DNA of 64,000 bases from Apostichopus japonicus (GCF_037975245.1 NC_092574.1:26952713-27016712); one strand, 5' to 3'. Shown: positions 35,601 to 47,580, counted from the first letter of the stretch. Numbers and translations: made by a program. Notes: generated by a model not told the origin, from the letters alone.

Positions 35601-37760
35601 GCAACAGATATTCATCGTTTATGCATATTCGTAAGTATTCTAAGCCACATACATTCAAACAATAAGCCAATTCGAAAGTATTCAAAGCCACAGATATTCA
35701 TAGTTTATGCCTATTTGTAACTTGTCTAATCCACATATATTGATAGTTTCAGCCTATTATAAAGTATTCTTAGCCATATATATTCATAGATTAGTCCTAA
35801 TGGAAGGATTCTAAGCCACAGTAATCATAGCTTAATCCTGTTTGTAACTTTTCTAATCCACATATATTCATAGTTTAAACCTATTCGTAAGTAATTTAAG
35901 CCACAGATATTCATAATTTAAACCTATTCGTAAGTTTTCTGAGCCACATATATTCATAGCTTATTCCTATTCTTAAGTATTCTCAGCCACAGATATTCAT
36001 AGTTTAAACCTATTTGTAAGTAATGTAAGCTACAGATATTGAAAGCTTTAACATATAAGATGTATTGTTAGCTACAGATATTCATAGATCAATCCTATTT
36101 GTAAGGTCCAAGCCAGAGATATTCGTAATTTAATCCTATTCGTAAGTATTGTTAGCTACAGTTATTCAAAGATTAAGCCTTTTCGTAAGTGTTCTAAGCC
36201 ACAGATATTCATAGTATAATCATATTCGTAAGTATTCTAAGCCCCATTTATTCATAGCTATAGCCTATTTGTAAATTATCTCAGCCACAGATATTCATAG
36301 CTTACGTCTATTTGTAAGTATTCTAAGCCACATATGTTCATAGCCTAAAGGTATTCATAAGTATTCGAAGCAACAGATATTCATAGTTTATGCATATTCG
36401 TAAGTATTCTAATCCACATATATTCATAGCTTAAACCTATTCGTAACTTTTCTAAGCCACATATATTCATAGTTCAATCCTATCTTAAGTATTTTAAGGA
36501 ACAGATATTCATGTTTTAGTTCTGTTTGTAAGTATTCTTAAGGCCCGGTCACACTATACCGATTTTTTATCGGAATACTATCCAATTTTCCCGGAGGAAT
36601 CGAAACAGCCAGTTTTTCGTTCGGGTCTTCTAGCCACAGTGATATAGGACCTGATTTGCTATCTGTTGAGCCATTCAGATGTGGAATAGCCCTCTCCTAA
36701 CTTTTGATATTGACTCCGTTTCCTTTTATCGGATAGCTATCCGATTTCTCTTCCGATTTTTATCGTTTTTCGATGTGACGTCACTTTAGAATGTAGTCCG
36801 TTCCAGAACCCCTCAGATTTGGAGTAGGTATTCGAATATTCCACTGCATTCATTACATTCACTACTACAAACCTCACTCTTCGGCCTAAAATCGGAAAAA
36901 TCGGACCGTACTCCGATAAAATATCGCTGTAGTGTGACCGGGCCTTAAGCCACAGATTTTCATAGTTTATGCCTATTTTTACTTTTTCTAATCCACATAA
37001 ATTGATAGTTTCAGCCTATAAGTAAGTATTCTAAGCCACATATATTCATAGATTAGTCCTAATGGAAGGATTCTAAGCCACAGTAATCATAGCTTAATCC
37101 TATTTGTAAGTATTCTAAGCCACATATATTCAACGATTAAGCCTATTCGTTAGTATTCTAAGCCACGGATATTCATAGTTTAATCCTATTTGTAAGTATT
37201 CGAAACCACAGATATTCATAAGGAAATGAGCTATGTAACTATTGTAAGCCACATATATTCATGAATAGGTTAACTGTGTTAATATTTTAAGTCACAAATA
37301 TTAATAGATACACCATTTTGTAAACGATGTAGCCACATATGTTTATAGATTAATCCTATTCTTTAGTATTCTAAGCCACATATGTTGGTAGATTACTCTG
37401 CCATGCAGGTCTTACATACCCATATATAAATATGATTCATATGTATTCTAAGCCATAGAAATTATTAGATTAACAAAAGTAAATTTGTTCAAGTCACAGA
37501 TATTCATAGATAGATCCATAATGTAAAGTGGTGTAATCCACAGATATTCATTGATTAATCTATTATTTAGGTCATAGATATATATAGATAAATATGATTC
37601 GTATGTATTCTAAGTCACAGATACTGCTAGATAAATCCATAATGTAAAGTGGTGTTAGCCACATATATTCATAGATAAGTGAACTATGTTAGTTTTGTAA
37701 TCCACATATATTCATTGATAAATCTGTTTCACGTAATTTGTGTAAACTACACATATTCCT
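32640..37760. repeat. 5.1-kb array of a 43-bp satellite, three subfamilies
   Basis: The core is AAGCCACAGATATTCATAG. Subfamily A (32640-33600) ends GATACAGCTGTTATGTTAG. Subfamily B (33600-37230) reads TAAGTATTCTAAGCCACAGA with TTTAATCCTATTCG. A diverged subfamily C runs to 37760. Both A and B consensus units are 43 bp. A marked variant (AATGGAAGGATTCTAAGCCA or a close form) recurs near 34505, 35793 and 37051, showing higher-order periods of about 0.85-1.3 kb once the inserted MITE is discounted. Confidence 0.93.
36542..36944. mobile_element. MITE with TTAA target duplication inside the satellite
   Basis: Terminal inverted repeats GGCCCGGTCACACTA and TAGTGTGACCGGGCC, flanked by TTAA at 36538-36541 and 36945-36948. 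Subterminal CCGATTTTTTATCGG and CCGATAAAATATCG extend the symmetry. 403 bp, no coding capacity. TTAA targets are used by piggyBac and Kolobok families; the GG start fits Kolobok-like better, but no transposase is present to decide. Confidence 0.9.
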
Positions 37761-38039
37761 AGATTAGTCTGCACACTAACAAAATAATGCTTTGTTTATT
37801 TTGCATTAGGATTAGTTAGGGATGTGGTTAATTGTCTAAGGTGGTTAATTGTCTGTTTGCTTCAAGTTCACTTCTACTGCCAAAAGTGTTAGCATTACAA
37901 GTTGTTATCTCGAGAAAAAAAAAACTGGTTCTGAGGAATTGAATGAACATTTCAATTGAATGTCCTTGTTAATTATTCCAAAGTAGTAATAACATAGTAC
38001 ATAGGCTTCCGCTCATGTATGCTTTCAAGTCTAGCATGA
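37761..38039. other. Junction between the two satellites
   Basis: Unique AT-rich DNA of under 300 bp. Nothing recognised. Confidence 0.4.
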
Positions 38040-41000
38040 CTCTGTCTCTAAGTGTCTGATTGTCTGCGTGTCTGATTGTCTGCCTGTCTGATTTTCTGCG
38101 TATCAGATTGTCTGCGTGTATGATTGTCTGCAGGTATGATTGTCTGCGTGCATGATTGTCTGCTTGTCTGCGTATCTGATTGTCTGCGTATCTGATTGTC
38201 CACGTGTCTGATTGTCTGCGTTTCTGCATGTCTGATTGTCTTGCATGTCTGTGTGTCTGGTTGTCTTGCATGTCTGACTGTCCGCGTGTCTGCGTGTCTG
38301 GTTGTCTGACTGTCTGCGTGTCTGATTATCCGCGTGTCTGATTGTCTGATTGTCTGCGTGTTTGCATGTCTGATTGTCTGCGTGTGATTGTCTGCGTGTC
38401 TGCGTGTCTGATTGTCTGCATGTCTGATTGTCTGCGTATCTAATTGTCTTGCGTGTCTGCGTGTCTGATGGTGCATGTCGGCGTATTTGATGTCTGCGTT
38501 GTCTGATTGTATGTGTGTCTGCGTACCTGCTTTTCTGCGTGTCTGCATGTTTGATTGTCTGTGTGTCAGATTTAATAGGTTTTGAATGTATGCGTATCAG
38601 ATTGTATGATTGTCTGCGTGTCTGCTTGTCTGCGTTTCGGATTGTCGTGTCTGTTTGTCTGATTTTCTGCGTGTTTTCGAGGCTGAATGTCTATGTGTTT
38701 GATTGCCTGCGTGTCTGATTATCTGAGTCCCAGATTGTCTGCGAGTGTGATTGTCTGCATGTCTGCGTATCTGCGTGTCTGATTGTTTTATTTTCTGCGT
38801 GGATGATTGTCTGATTGACTGATTGTCTGCGTGTCTGATTGTCTACATGTCTGTTTGTCTGAGTGTCTGCGTGTTTTGGTGTTTGACTGTCTGATTGTCA
38901 GCATGTCCACGTGTCCGCGTGTCTGCGTCTGTGATGGTCTGATGGTCTGTTTGTCTGTTTGTCACCGTGTCTGATTGTCCATGTCTCTGCGTGTCTGGTT
39001 GTCTGCTTCTCTGGTTGTCTGCGTGTCTGGTTGTCTGCGTGTCTGGTTGTCTGCGTGTCTGGTTGTCTGCGTGTCTGTGTATCTGATTGTCTGCAGGTCT
39101 GATTGTCTGATTGTCGGTGTGTCTGATTTTCTGATTGTCTGTGTGTCTGATTGTCTGCGTGTCTGATTGTCTTGCGTTGCGTGCGTGTCTAATGGTCTTG
39201 CGTGTCTGCGTATCTGAGTCTGATTGTTTGATTATTTTATTGTCTGCGTGGATGATTGTCTGATTGTATGATTGTCTGCATGTCTGATTGTCTGCTTGCT
39301 CTTTGTCTGATTGTCCACGTGTGTGATTGTCTGTTTTTGTGTTTTTCTGTTTGTGTGTTTGTCTGTTTGTCTACGCGTCTGATTTTCCGCGTCTCTGCGT
39401 GTCTGATTGTCTGAGTGTTGCGTGTCTGAGTGTCTGCATGTCTGTGTGTCTGATTGTCTACGTGTTTGCGTGTCTGATTGTCTGCGTGTCTGATGGTACA
39501 TGTCGGCGTATCTGATGTCTCCGTTGTCTGATTGTAGGTGTGTCTGCGTACCTGCTTTTCTGCGTGTCTGCATATCTGATTGTCTCCATGTCTGATTGTC
39601 TACGTGTCTGATTGTCTCCGTGTCTGATTGTCTGATTGTCTGCATGTCTGCTTGTCTAATTGTCTGCATATTCTATTATCTGATTATCCACGTGTCTGAT
39701 TGTCTGCGTGTCTGACTGTATGAGTGTCTGATTGTCTTGCGTGTCTGAATGTCCTGGGTGTCTGCGTCACTGATGTTCTTGCGTGTCTGACTGCATGCGT
39801 GTCTGATTGTCGTGGGTGTCTGCGTGTCTGATGGTCTTGTGTGTCTGCCTGTCCGTGTGTCTGATTGTCCGCGAGGCTGATTGTCTGCATGTCTTATTGT
39901 ATGCGTGTCTGATTGTCTTCTTTTCCGTGTCTGCGTGTCTGATGGTCTTGCGTGTTTGAGTGTCTGATTGTTTGATTGTTTTATTGTCTGCGTGGATGAT
40001 TGTCTGATTATCTTGCATGTCTGATTGTCTGCCTGCTCTTAGTCTGATTGTCTGCGTGTATGCGTGTTTACGTGTGTGATTGTGTATGCATGTCTGATTG
40101 TCTTGCGTGTCTGATTGTCCTGGGTGTCTGCGTGTCTGATTGTCCTGGGTGTCTGCGTGTCTGATGGTCTTGCGTCTCTGCCTGTCTGCGTGTCTGATGG
40201 TCTTGCGTCTCTGCCTGTCTGCGTGTCTGATTGTCTGCGTGTCTGACTGTATGCGTGTCTGACTGTATGCGTGTCTGATTGATCTGCGTGTCTGATTGTC
40301 CTGAGTGTTTGATTGTCCTGAGTGTCTGCGTGTCTGATGGTCTTGCGTGTCTGCCTGTCTGCATATTTGCTTTTCTGCGTGTCTGATTGTCTTGTGTGTC
40401 TTGCGTGTTTTATTGTCTGCCTATCTGATTGTATGCGTGCCTGATTGTCTGCGTGTCTGATTGTCTTGCGTGTCTGCGTGTCTAATGGTCTTCCGTGTTT
40501 GAGTGTCTGATTGTTTTATTGTCTGTGTGGATGATTGTCTGATTGTCTGCATGTCTGATTGTCTGCTTGCTCTTTGTCTGATTGTCTGCGTGTCCACGTG
40601 TTAACGTGTGTGATTGTATGATTGCCTGATTGTGTGATTGTCTGTTTGTCTGTTTGTTTGCGTGTCTGATTGTACGCGTCTCTGCGTGTCTGATTGTCTG
40701 AGTGTTGTGTGTCTGAGTATTTGCGTGCCTGATTGTCTGCGTGTCTGCATGTCTGCGTGTCTGATGGTCTTGCGTGTCTGCCTGTCTGCCTGTCTCATTG
40801 TCTGCGTATCTGATTGTCTGCGTGTCTGATTGACCGCGTGTCTGATTGTCTACGTGTGTCTGATTGTCCACGGGTCTGATTGTCTGCGTGTCTGATTGTC
40901 TGTGTATCTGATTGTTTGCGTGTCTGATTGACCGCGTGTCTGATTGTCTACGTGTGTCTGATTGTCCGCGGGTCTGATTGTCTGCGTGTCTGATTGTTTT

Positions 41001-42690
41001 TGTATCTGATTTTCTGCTTATCTTATTTTCTGCGTGTCTGATTGTGTGCGCGTCTACGTGTCTGATTGTCTGCGTGTATGATTGTCTGCATGTTTGATTG
41101 TCTGCGTGCATGATTAGCTAGGTTTTGATTGAATGCGTATCAGATTGTATGATTGTCTGCGTGTCTGCGTGTCCGCGTGGGTGCGTGTGTGATGGTCTGA
41201 TTTTCTGTTTGTCTGATTGTCTGCGTGTCTGATTGTCTGATTGTCTGCGTGTCTGAGTGTCTGATTGTCTGGTGTGTCTTGCCTGTCTTATTGTCTTGCG
41301 TGTCTGCGTATCTGTGTGTCTGATTGTTTTATTGTCTGCGTGGATGATAGTCTGATTGTCTGCATGTCTGATTGTCTGCTTGCTCTTTGTCTTATTGTCT
41401 GACTGCCCACGTGTATGATTGTGTGATTGTCTGTTTTTGTGTTTGTCTGTATGTTTGCGTGTGTGTTTGTCTGCGGGTCTGATTGTCCGCGTTTCAGCGT
41501 GTCTGATTGTCTGCGTGTCTAATTGTCTGCGTGTTTGCATGTCTGATTGTCTGCGTGTCTGATTGTGTGCGTGTCTGATTGTCTGCATGTCTGATTGTCT
41601 GCGTGTCTGATTGACCGCGTGTGTGATTGTCTGCGTGTCTGATTTTCTGCGTGTCTGATTGTCTGCATGTCTGATTGTCTTGCGTGTCTGCGTGTCTGAT
41701 TGTCTGCGTGTCTACGTGTCTAAGTGTCTAATTGTCTGCGTGTCTGCATCTCTGATTGTCTGATCGTCTGTGTGTCCGATTGTCTGATTGTCTGAGTCTC
41801 TGCGTGTCTGATTGTCTTGCGTGTGTTATTGTCTGCGTGTTTGATTGTCTGCGTATCTGATTGTCTGCGTGTCTGATTGTCTGCGTATCTGATTATCTGA
41901 TTGCCTACGTGTATGATTGTCTTCATGTCTGATTGTCAGATTGTTTGATTGTCTGTGTGTCCGATTTTCTGATTGTCTGAGTCTGTGCGTGTCTATTTGT
42001 CCGCGTGTCTGATTGTGTGCGTGTCTTTTTGTCCACGTGTCTGATTGTCCGCGTGTCTGATTGTCCGCGTGTCTGATTGTCTTGCGTGTCTGCGTTTCTG
42101 ATGCTCTTGCGTGTTCTGCTTATATGCGTGTCTGTTTGTCTGATTGTTTAATTGTCTGCGTGGATGATTGTCTGATGGCTTGCGTGTCTGATTGTCTGTT
42201 TGTCTGATTGTCTGCGTGTCTGCGTGTGTGATTGTCTGATTGTCTGTTTGTCCGTGTCTCTGCCTGCCTGAGTATCTGTGTTTCTGATTGTCTGACAGTC
42301 TGATTGTCTGCGTGTCTGATTGTCTGCGTGTCTGATTGTCTGCGTGTCTGATTGTGCGTGTCTGATTGTCTGTGTGTCTGATTGTCTGCGTGTCTGATTG
42401 TCTGCGTGTCTGATTGTTTGCGTGTCTGATTGTCTGATTGTCTGTTTGTCTGTTTGTCCGAGTGTCTGATTTTTCGCGTCTCTGTGTCTGATTGTCTGTG
42501 TGTCTGATTGTCTGCGTGCCTGATTGTCTGCGTATCTGATTGTCTGCGCATCTGATTGATCTGCGCGTCTGATTGATCTACGTGTCTGATTGTCTGCGTG
42601 TTTGGTTGACCTGGCTGTTTTCGCGTCTGGTTGCTCTGGTTGTCTTCGCGTCGGCTTGATCTGATTGTCTAAGCGTCTGGTTGATCTGAT
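38040..42690. repeat. 4.6-kb satellite built on a 16-bp unit, with higher-order repeats
   Basis: The base unit is two 8-mers, GTCTGATT and GTCTGCGT. Longer variants mark higher-order units: a TGTCTGCGTGGATGATTGTC block recurs near 38795, 39238, 39985, 40520, 41335 and 42150. A block with CATGTCGGCGTAT recurs at about 38473 and 39496, and one with GCGTATCAGATTGTATGATT at about 38590 and 41134. The minus strand stays open over long runs (for example 40482-41111, 209 codons of QSDTQTIRHADN-like repeats) because 16 nt is prime to 3 and the unit lacks stops in all three phases on that strand. I see no sign that it is a gene. Confidence 0.93.
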
Positions 42691-43535
42691 TGATCAATTA
42701 AAACCGCTTTTGTGCAAGAATAAATTGTTAATTATGAATGAGATATGTAGGTGTGTATTCAATGTTGCGTTGCAATCAAGTTTCCAACTGCAAATGAAGG
42801 TTGACAATCCATATACAGGCTAGACTGTCTAGGTGCTGGGATGGGTACGAGACCGGAACAAGACCAAACGGACAGACTGCTGAGGGCTGTTTTCAAACTG
42901 TTTGGAAACCCGATGTGTAACCTATTTAGAAGGTATAAATGGAACTAACTCCTCGCCAGGTCCTACGGGACGAAAAGAGGGCATGGGCAGGGCCTCGGGG
43001 GGCAGTTCCCCAGGCGCTCAACCATGATTTCTTTAACTTTTTTTCTTTGCCATTCAAAATCAAACATGTTATTATGGAACTAACTACACACGTGTACAAC
43101 ATGGCGCAAAGTGCACAATTTCTATGGCGGAAAGTACCGATGGCGGAATAACACGGACCCTGGCACAGTACAGTGTTTTTTAAAGGAACACCATTGTAAT
43201 CAATTTACAGTAGTCCCAGTTGTTAATTAGTACATAATGGTGCACTGTAAATGTTCTTTTATCTTCTTTTTTAGCTTTGCCTTTCAGATTTTACAATGCC
43301 CATCCGCAATATCTGCAAGACGTATTTGAGCTAGTCGTTGCTCTGTTACGGTTTAATGAACATTGCCAAATTTGGAATTTCCAGAAGACCATACAAACTG
43401 ACAATACAAACTGACAATACAAACTGACTAAACAAAGCAAACAACCGATAATTGCACAAGCCATGTAGACAACAAACCTTGACACATTTACTGCAACGTG
43501 CAAATTAGTTGTTGGAAAGAATATGAAATATTACA
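42691..43535. other. Non-coding stretch
   Basis: No gene or repeat recognised. Short frames at 42939-43151 and 43291-43503 (minus) have no supporting context. Confidence 0.4.
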
Positions 43536-43900
43536 CAGTGGCGTAGGAAGGTACTTTTGAGTGGGGGGGCTGAAGACTGATGGCCGGCCTGGGGGAGGGG
43601 TCTAAGGGGAGGGGGTTCCCCCTCCCCTTTGGAATTTTTTGCATTTCCAGGTGGCCTCAGATGCAATTTGGTGCAATATAGCACACTTCAACACCCACTC
43701 CATTTTGTTAACTTAATTTTGTATTTTCACCTGGCCTTAGATGCAATTTGGTGCTCCAAATGAGATTTTTTTCTCATTTGGAAATGAAACAGGGGTTTTC
43801 TGACTTGCGGAGCGGGGGGGCGGAATGATACTTCCGCCCCTCCACATTTTTCACTGGGGGGGCTGGCGCCCCCCCAGCCCCCCCGGTTCCTACGCCCTTG
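43536..43900. mobile_element. hAT-type MITE, family 1, copy 2 (inverted)
   Basis: Starts CAGTGGCGTAGGAAGGTAC and ends GGTTCCTACGCCCTTG, flanked by a perfect 8-bp duplication ATATTACA (43528-43535 and 43901-43908). Read on the minus strand it matches 6750-7106 through most of its length. 365 bp, no transposase. Confidence 0.92.
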
Positions 43901-43908
43901 ATATTACA

Positions 43909-44384
43909 CATTAATATCTAAGATCTATGTATGGTTTTTTCGCAGGTGACGTTTTCTCCATGAAATGAATCACAGTAGGCTATGTGATCTGCTATTTGCT
44001 CATGATGCATGCATGTTCTTCTAAGCCCTTTACTATGCTTTGTTAACCTGAGGCTCAGATTGTGACAAGCTCCGAAACTTTAAATATATCATAATGTTTT
44101 CACTCTATATTCCATCAAATCTTAAGAATGTTATTTTACACTCTGAATACATGGTTTGTACATACTAGATTAAACAAGTACGTCTTGATCTCTATTGCCA
44201 ATGACGATTTCACTCACTCTGATATTTTCCGACACATATTTCATAATAGCGCAATGAATATGTAATGGTATCCCATGTCCCCGCTGTAATGATGGGCTGC
44301 TCAATTGTACGTCCAACAGAACATTTTGCAGGCAATTTCACGAGAATACCGGTTGCTGCTCGTAATATTTAGATTATATTCTGT
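43909..44384. other. Non-coding spacer
   Basis: AT-rich. Nothing recognised. Confidence 0.4.
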
Positions 44385-44393
44385 GTCCCGCCT

Positions 44394-45752
44394 GCGAATT
44401 TTTTTGCCCAAACAGGTTCTCAATTACGGAGTTTTCAGCCAATCAGATTGCTCGGGACGTCAGCATCAAACGCTTGATAGTTCGAAGACATACACTGAGT
44501 TACACACTGACACTTAATAAAGTCTTGTTACGCGGTTTCCCTGCAAACGCCCTAACTTTTACTTTTAATGCTTGGATAACATGTTGACCTTACTTATGAA
44601 ACATACGCTACATTCTATCGGTTTCGTGTTTACGCCATCCAAGATTCGTCAGCCGTTCTATTGAAATCGGAATTCGTTTCGTGGAATGGGTAGGCCTACA
44701 CCAAAATCAACTTCACGACGCGAGTTCAGCCTTGAATGAATATACACAAAACAGTTTAGTGTATAGTCAAGGGTTCATAATTGACGCACCCCCGTAATTG
44801 ACGCACCTTCAATTATTACTAGCAACGATAGAGCAGGCCACCTAAACTTTTTGCAGTCAAGCAGAATTACATATTTCATGAGTTTGAATCCATTTCAGCT
44901 ATTTGATGACTAAATTGTGGAATTTTTAAGCTTTTAACACCCTTCCCCCGGTTTTGTACGTTCAGTTTTTGGGCATTTGGAAATCTTGCACCCTACAAAT
45001 AACCAACATTTCCTCAATATCATGGACAACACTACTCTCTGGGACCTGATCTGTCTAAACTTAGAGGCTCAAAGTATAGCCAACAGCATCTAAAGTCAAT
45101 GGATGTATACTAAAGCCTTCACTACTGTTAGCTTATCGACGAATGTGTCAATTTAGGCCGGTATGGAAGAACTTGACACGGCAGACATTTTGTGGTCAAG
45201 TTCTGCTCAATTGTACGTTGCATATGCACAGAACAATAAATATATTGAGATCATTACATTTCTGAGGAACCACACATATGAAAAACACATACAGTTGAGT
45301 GATTTTGATTTTTCCTTGATAGAAATCGTTGATCAAATCCTTAAGTGCGTCAATTATGAGCCCACCATGCTACAGTATGATGTATTTCCGTCACTGCACT
45401 GTGTACACAGTTATAATACATATAGGCCTATATCGCATGTGTTATGTACCCCTGTACGAAACTTTCACTGTGCGATGTTATCGATAAATGCCTTCACAGA
45501 AATCTTCGATCAAAGTAGATCATACAATACTAGTGTGCTCACTATGTCTAAACCAATTCCAAACACATCTACATATATTTACGAAAAGCTGCGGGTAATT
45601 TTGAACGGGTATATCTTCGTTGCAACGAATGGATGCAGACATATTGATAACCTCGAAGTGAAGGGTTTTATTGTTATGACGTAACTTTTCCGACCAATCA
45701 TGAGCGACTATTTATACACAATTGAGAACCTGTTTGGGAAAAAAAAATTCGC
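44394..45752. mobile_element. 1.36-kb TIR transposon with 9-bp target duplication (Mutator-like)
   Basis: Left end GCGAATTTTTTTGCCCAAAC continuing AGGTTCTCAATT; right end AATTGAGAACCTGTTTGGG continuing to AATTCGC. These form imperfect terminal inverted repeats of about 32 bp. The flanks GTCCCGCCT (44385-44393 and 45753-45761) are identical 9-mers. A 9-bp duplication and a G start are usual for Mutator-like elements. Subterminal regions both carry a CCAATCA-type motif, and the right one has TATAAATAG reading inward on the minus strand. The only substantial frame is the 173-codon one described separately; no transposase motif was recognised. Confidence 0.85.
45163..45684 (+). CDS. Unrecognised 173-aa ORF inside the Mutator-like element
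   Basis: ATG at 45163 to TAA at 45684, wholly between the terminal repeats. I do not recognise the protein. The N-terminal part (MEELDTADILWSSSAQLYVA) looks amphipathic and helical. The middle (SLHCVHSYNTYRP, HVLCTPVRNFHC) has a few Cys and His but no zinc-finger spacing, and there is no long hydrophobic segment. 173 codons without a stop is unusual for sequence this AT-rich, yet chance is not excluded. If real it would be a passenger or accessory protein of the element, or the remnant of a gene the element picked up. No second copy lies in this window to test conservation. Confidence 0.35.
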   Translation: MEELDTADILWSSSAQLYVAYAQNNKYIEIITFLRNHTYEKHIQLSDFDFSLIEIVDQILKCVNYEPTMLQYDVFPSLHCVHSYNTYRPISHVLCTPVRNFHCAMLSINAFTEIFDQSRSYNTSVLTMSKPIPNTSTYIYEKLRVILNGYIFVATNGCRHIDNLEVKGFIVMT

Positions 45753-45761
45753 GTCCCGCCT

Positions 45762-46317
45762 ACCCATTATTTTAGAGCAAGGAAACTATCGTTTAAGATC
45801 TCAGGTAATTTAGCCATTTTAATAATATCCCACAATGTTGAATTTCTCTTGAAAAACAGGGAAACACACAACTCCATTTCATTGATTTATTTTCCGCAGT
45901 CAGATGAACTATTTCACATTATTGACTACATTAATATATCACATAGTTCAGAAACTAAGGAAGTGTTCTAGGAAGCATCGCCGCCTACCTAACTACAGTG
46001 ATTCAGTAACACATGTATAAATACCAAAAATCGAGGAAGTACTTTGACAAGCTATCGACTGTTTAATGAAACATTCCATCTCAATCGTGGGGTTTGCGTA
46101 CTTCTTTTTCAAGTCATCTATTTTGTTAACATTGATTAAAGGATATATCAAGTTCACTGTTAGAGTCTCAGAGAAGATCATTTCAGTTATGTGGATTGCA
46201 AAAACGGTTTTGGCTATTTACCTTTTTGTTCTGTTAGAACTATAGTCTTGTGTATATAAACGAGGTTACTTTGCCATGTTCTGTGTATGTGTTTTCGTAC
46301 GTGTGTATATAGTTTAG
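45762..46317. other. Non-coding spacer
   Basis: No supported feature. Confidence 0.4.
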
Positions 46318-46760
46318 TTTAGTAGAAAAAAGGATCAGGAGGGACACTTAAGTCCCCATCAAGGACCCTTTACAGAGAGGAAAAAAAAAACTGAAGACAG
46401 AAACACTCAGACCCGATTACAATGCTTAAAGTGCTTGTCCAAAGCATTCTTAAACCCATTGACACTACTTGCAAGTACAACTTTCTCAGGCAAACCATTC
46501 CACCCATGCACAACCCTATTAGAAAAAAAGTTATGCCGAATATTAATCCAACTATGCGACTTTTGGAGTTTAAGACAATGACCTCTAGTACAGCTAATAT
46601 ATTTGTATATCATGAAACTTTGAATGCTTAACGTTGCATTAGCAAACATTTGGTGCAAATCCCTCGACTAATCTCCAGATCAATTTTAATTAACAATATT
46701 CTAAATAGGCACTATGTGGGAAGCCTCATTGTAACAAGGCTAAACTAGCTCACATCACAC
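46318..46760 (-). mobile_element. LINE 3' end (CR1-group-like), 5'-truncated
   Basis: On the minus strand, 46658-46407 reads TRGHCLKLQKSHSWINIRHN (with C before TRGH), FFSNRVVHGWNGLPEKVV and FKNALDKHFKHC, the conserved end of ORF2 in many CR1/Rex/L2-type LINEs (RGHs.KL.k...n.R..fFs.RVv..WN.LP..VV). A short 3' UTR follows to 46318 (GTCCTTGATGGGGACTTAAG). The rest of the element is absent. Confidence 0.8.
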
Positions 46761-47189
46761 CCACATACAATTCAAAGATATTATTCACATCGGCATGTTT
46801 TAATGTACTGTTCTTGAGCTTCGTTAGAAACAGCTACAATAACAGATGGTCGGTTGTGTTCATCAATACTATTGTAACTCAGTATCCTTGAGCTAACCAT
46901 TTAACACCTGACAAAGCCTACAGAGATTAACAATAGAACAACAGGTGTAATGATACAACGCTACCATCATTATGCAAAGAAAAGGTTTATTTTATTAGTT
47001 AGCTTATAAATGCACAGAGTGCAAGGAATCATAACTAACTAATTATGCTTCTCAAGAGAAAAAAATATAACAGAAAACAATATTATGCGCAAAGAAGATT
47101 TGTCAGTAATGAAGAGCACATCATTAACTATATAACAACTGGCTAAAAGCAACTAGGAACTGACCATTATCTTTAATAAACAAATATAA
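46761..47189. other. Non-coding spacer
   Basis: AT-rich. Nothing recognised. Confidence 0.4.
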
Positions 47190-47580
47190 ACACAGGAGAG
47201 GTCCTGTGCAATTTGTGCAACAGGTACCTAAAACACAATTTGACCCCTACTGTGACCCCAAAACCTTTGACTTCCACCAAAAACAATAGGGATCATGAAC
47301 TCAACGTTCTACAACTACATATTAAATATGAGATTAGTCCAAATTTCCCTTCTTGAGATATCGTGTTTACAAGGTGTACACAATTTGACCCCTGGTGATC
47401 CCAAATAACATTAATGCTTCAATAGGCTTCTTCTACTCAACGTGTTACTCCTACACACGAACTATGAGATTCAGTTTCAAGCTTCCTTTCTTGAGATATC
47501 GTGTTTACAAGCAAGGCGTCACACACATACACACACACACACGCACACTCACACACACGCGCGCACATACACCCTTATCC
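47190..47580. repeat. Dispersed repeat plus (CA)n microsatellite
   Basis: Blocks CCACCAAAAACAATAGGGAT, TTTGACCCCTGGTGATCCCA and two copies of CTTGAGATATCGTGTTTACA (near 47350 and 47492) form a local repeat of the same family as 8500-8670. It runs into an imperfect CA/CG dinucleotide tract (47518-47575). Confidence 0.65.

Noticed and set aside
33600-37230. CRISPR-like regular repeats
   Set aside because: Units are contiguous tandem repeats without unique spacers, in a eukaryotic context; this is a satellite.
40482-41111. 209-codon minus-strand repeat ORF as a gene
   Set aside because: It is read through a satellite with no start context, no splice sites and no different composition from the rest of the array.
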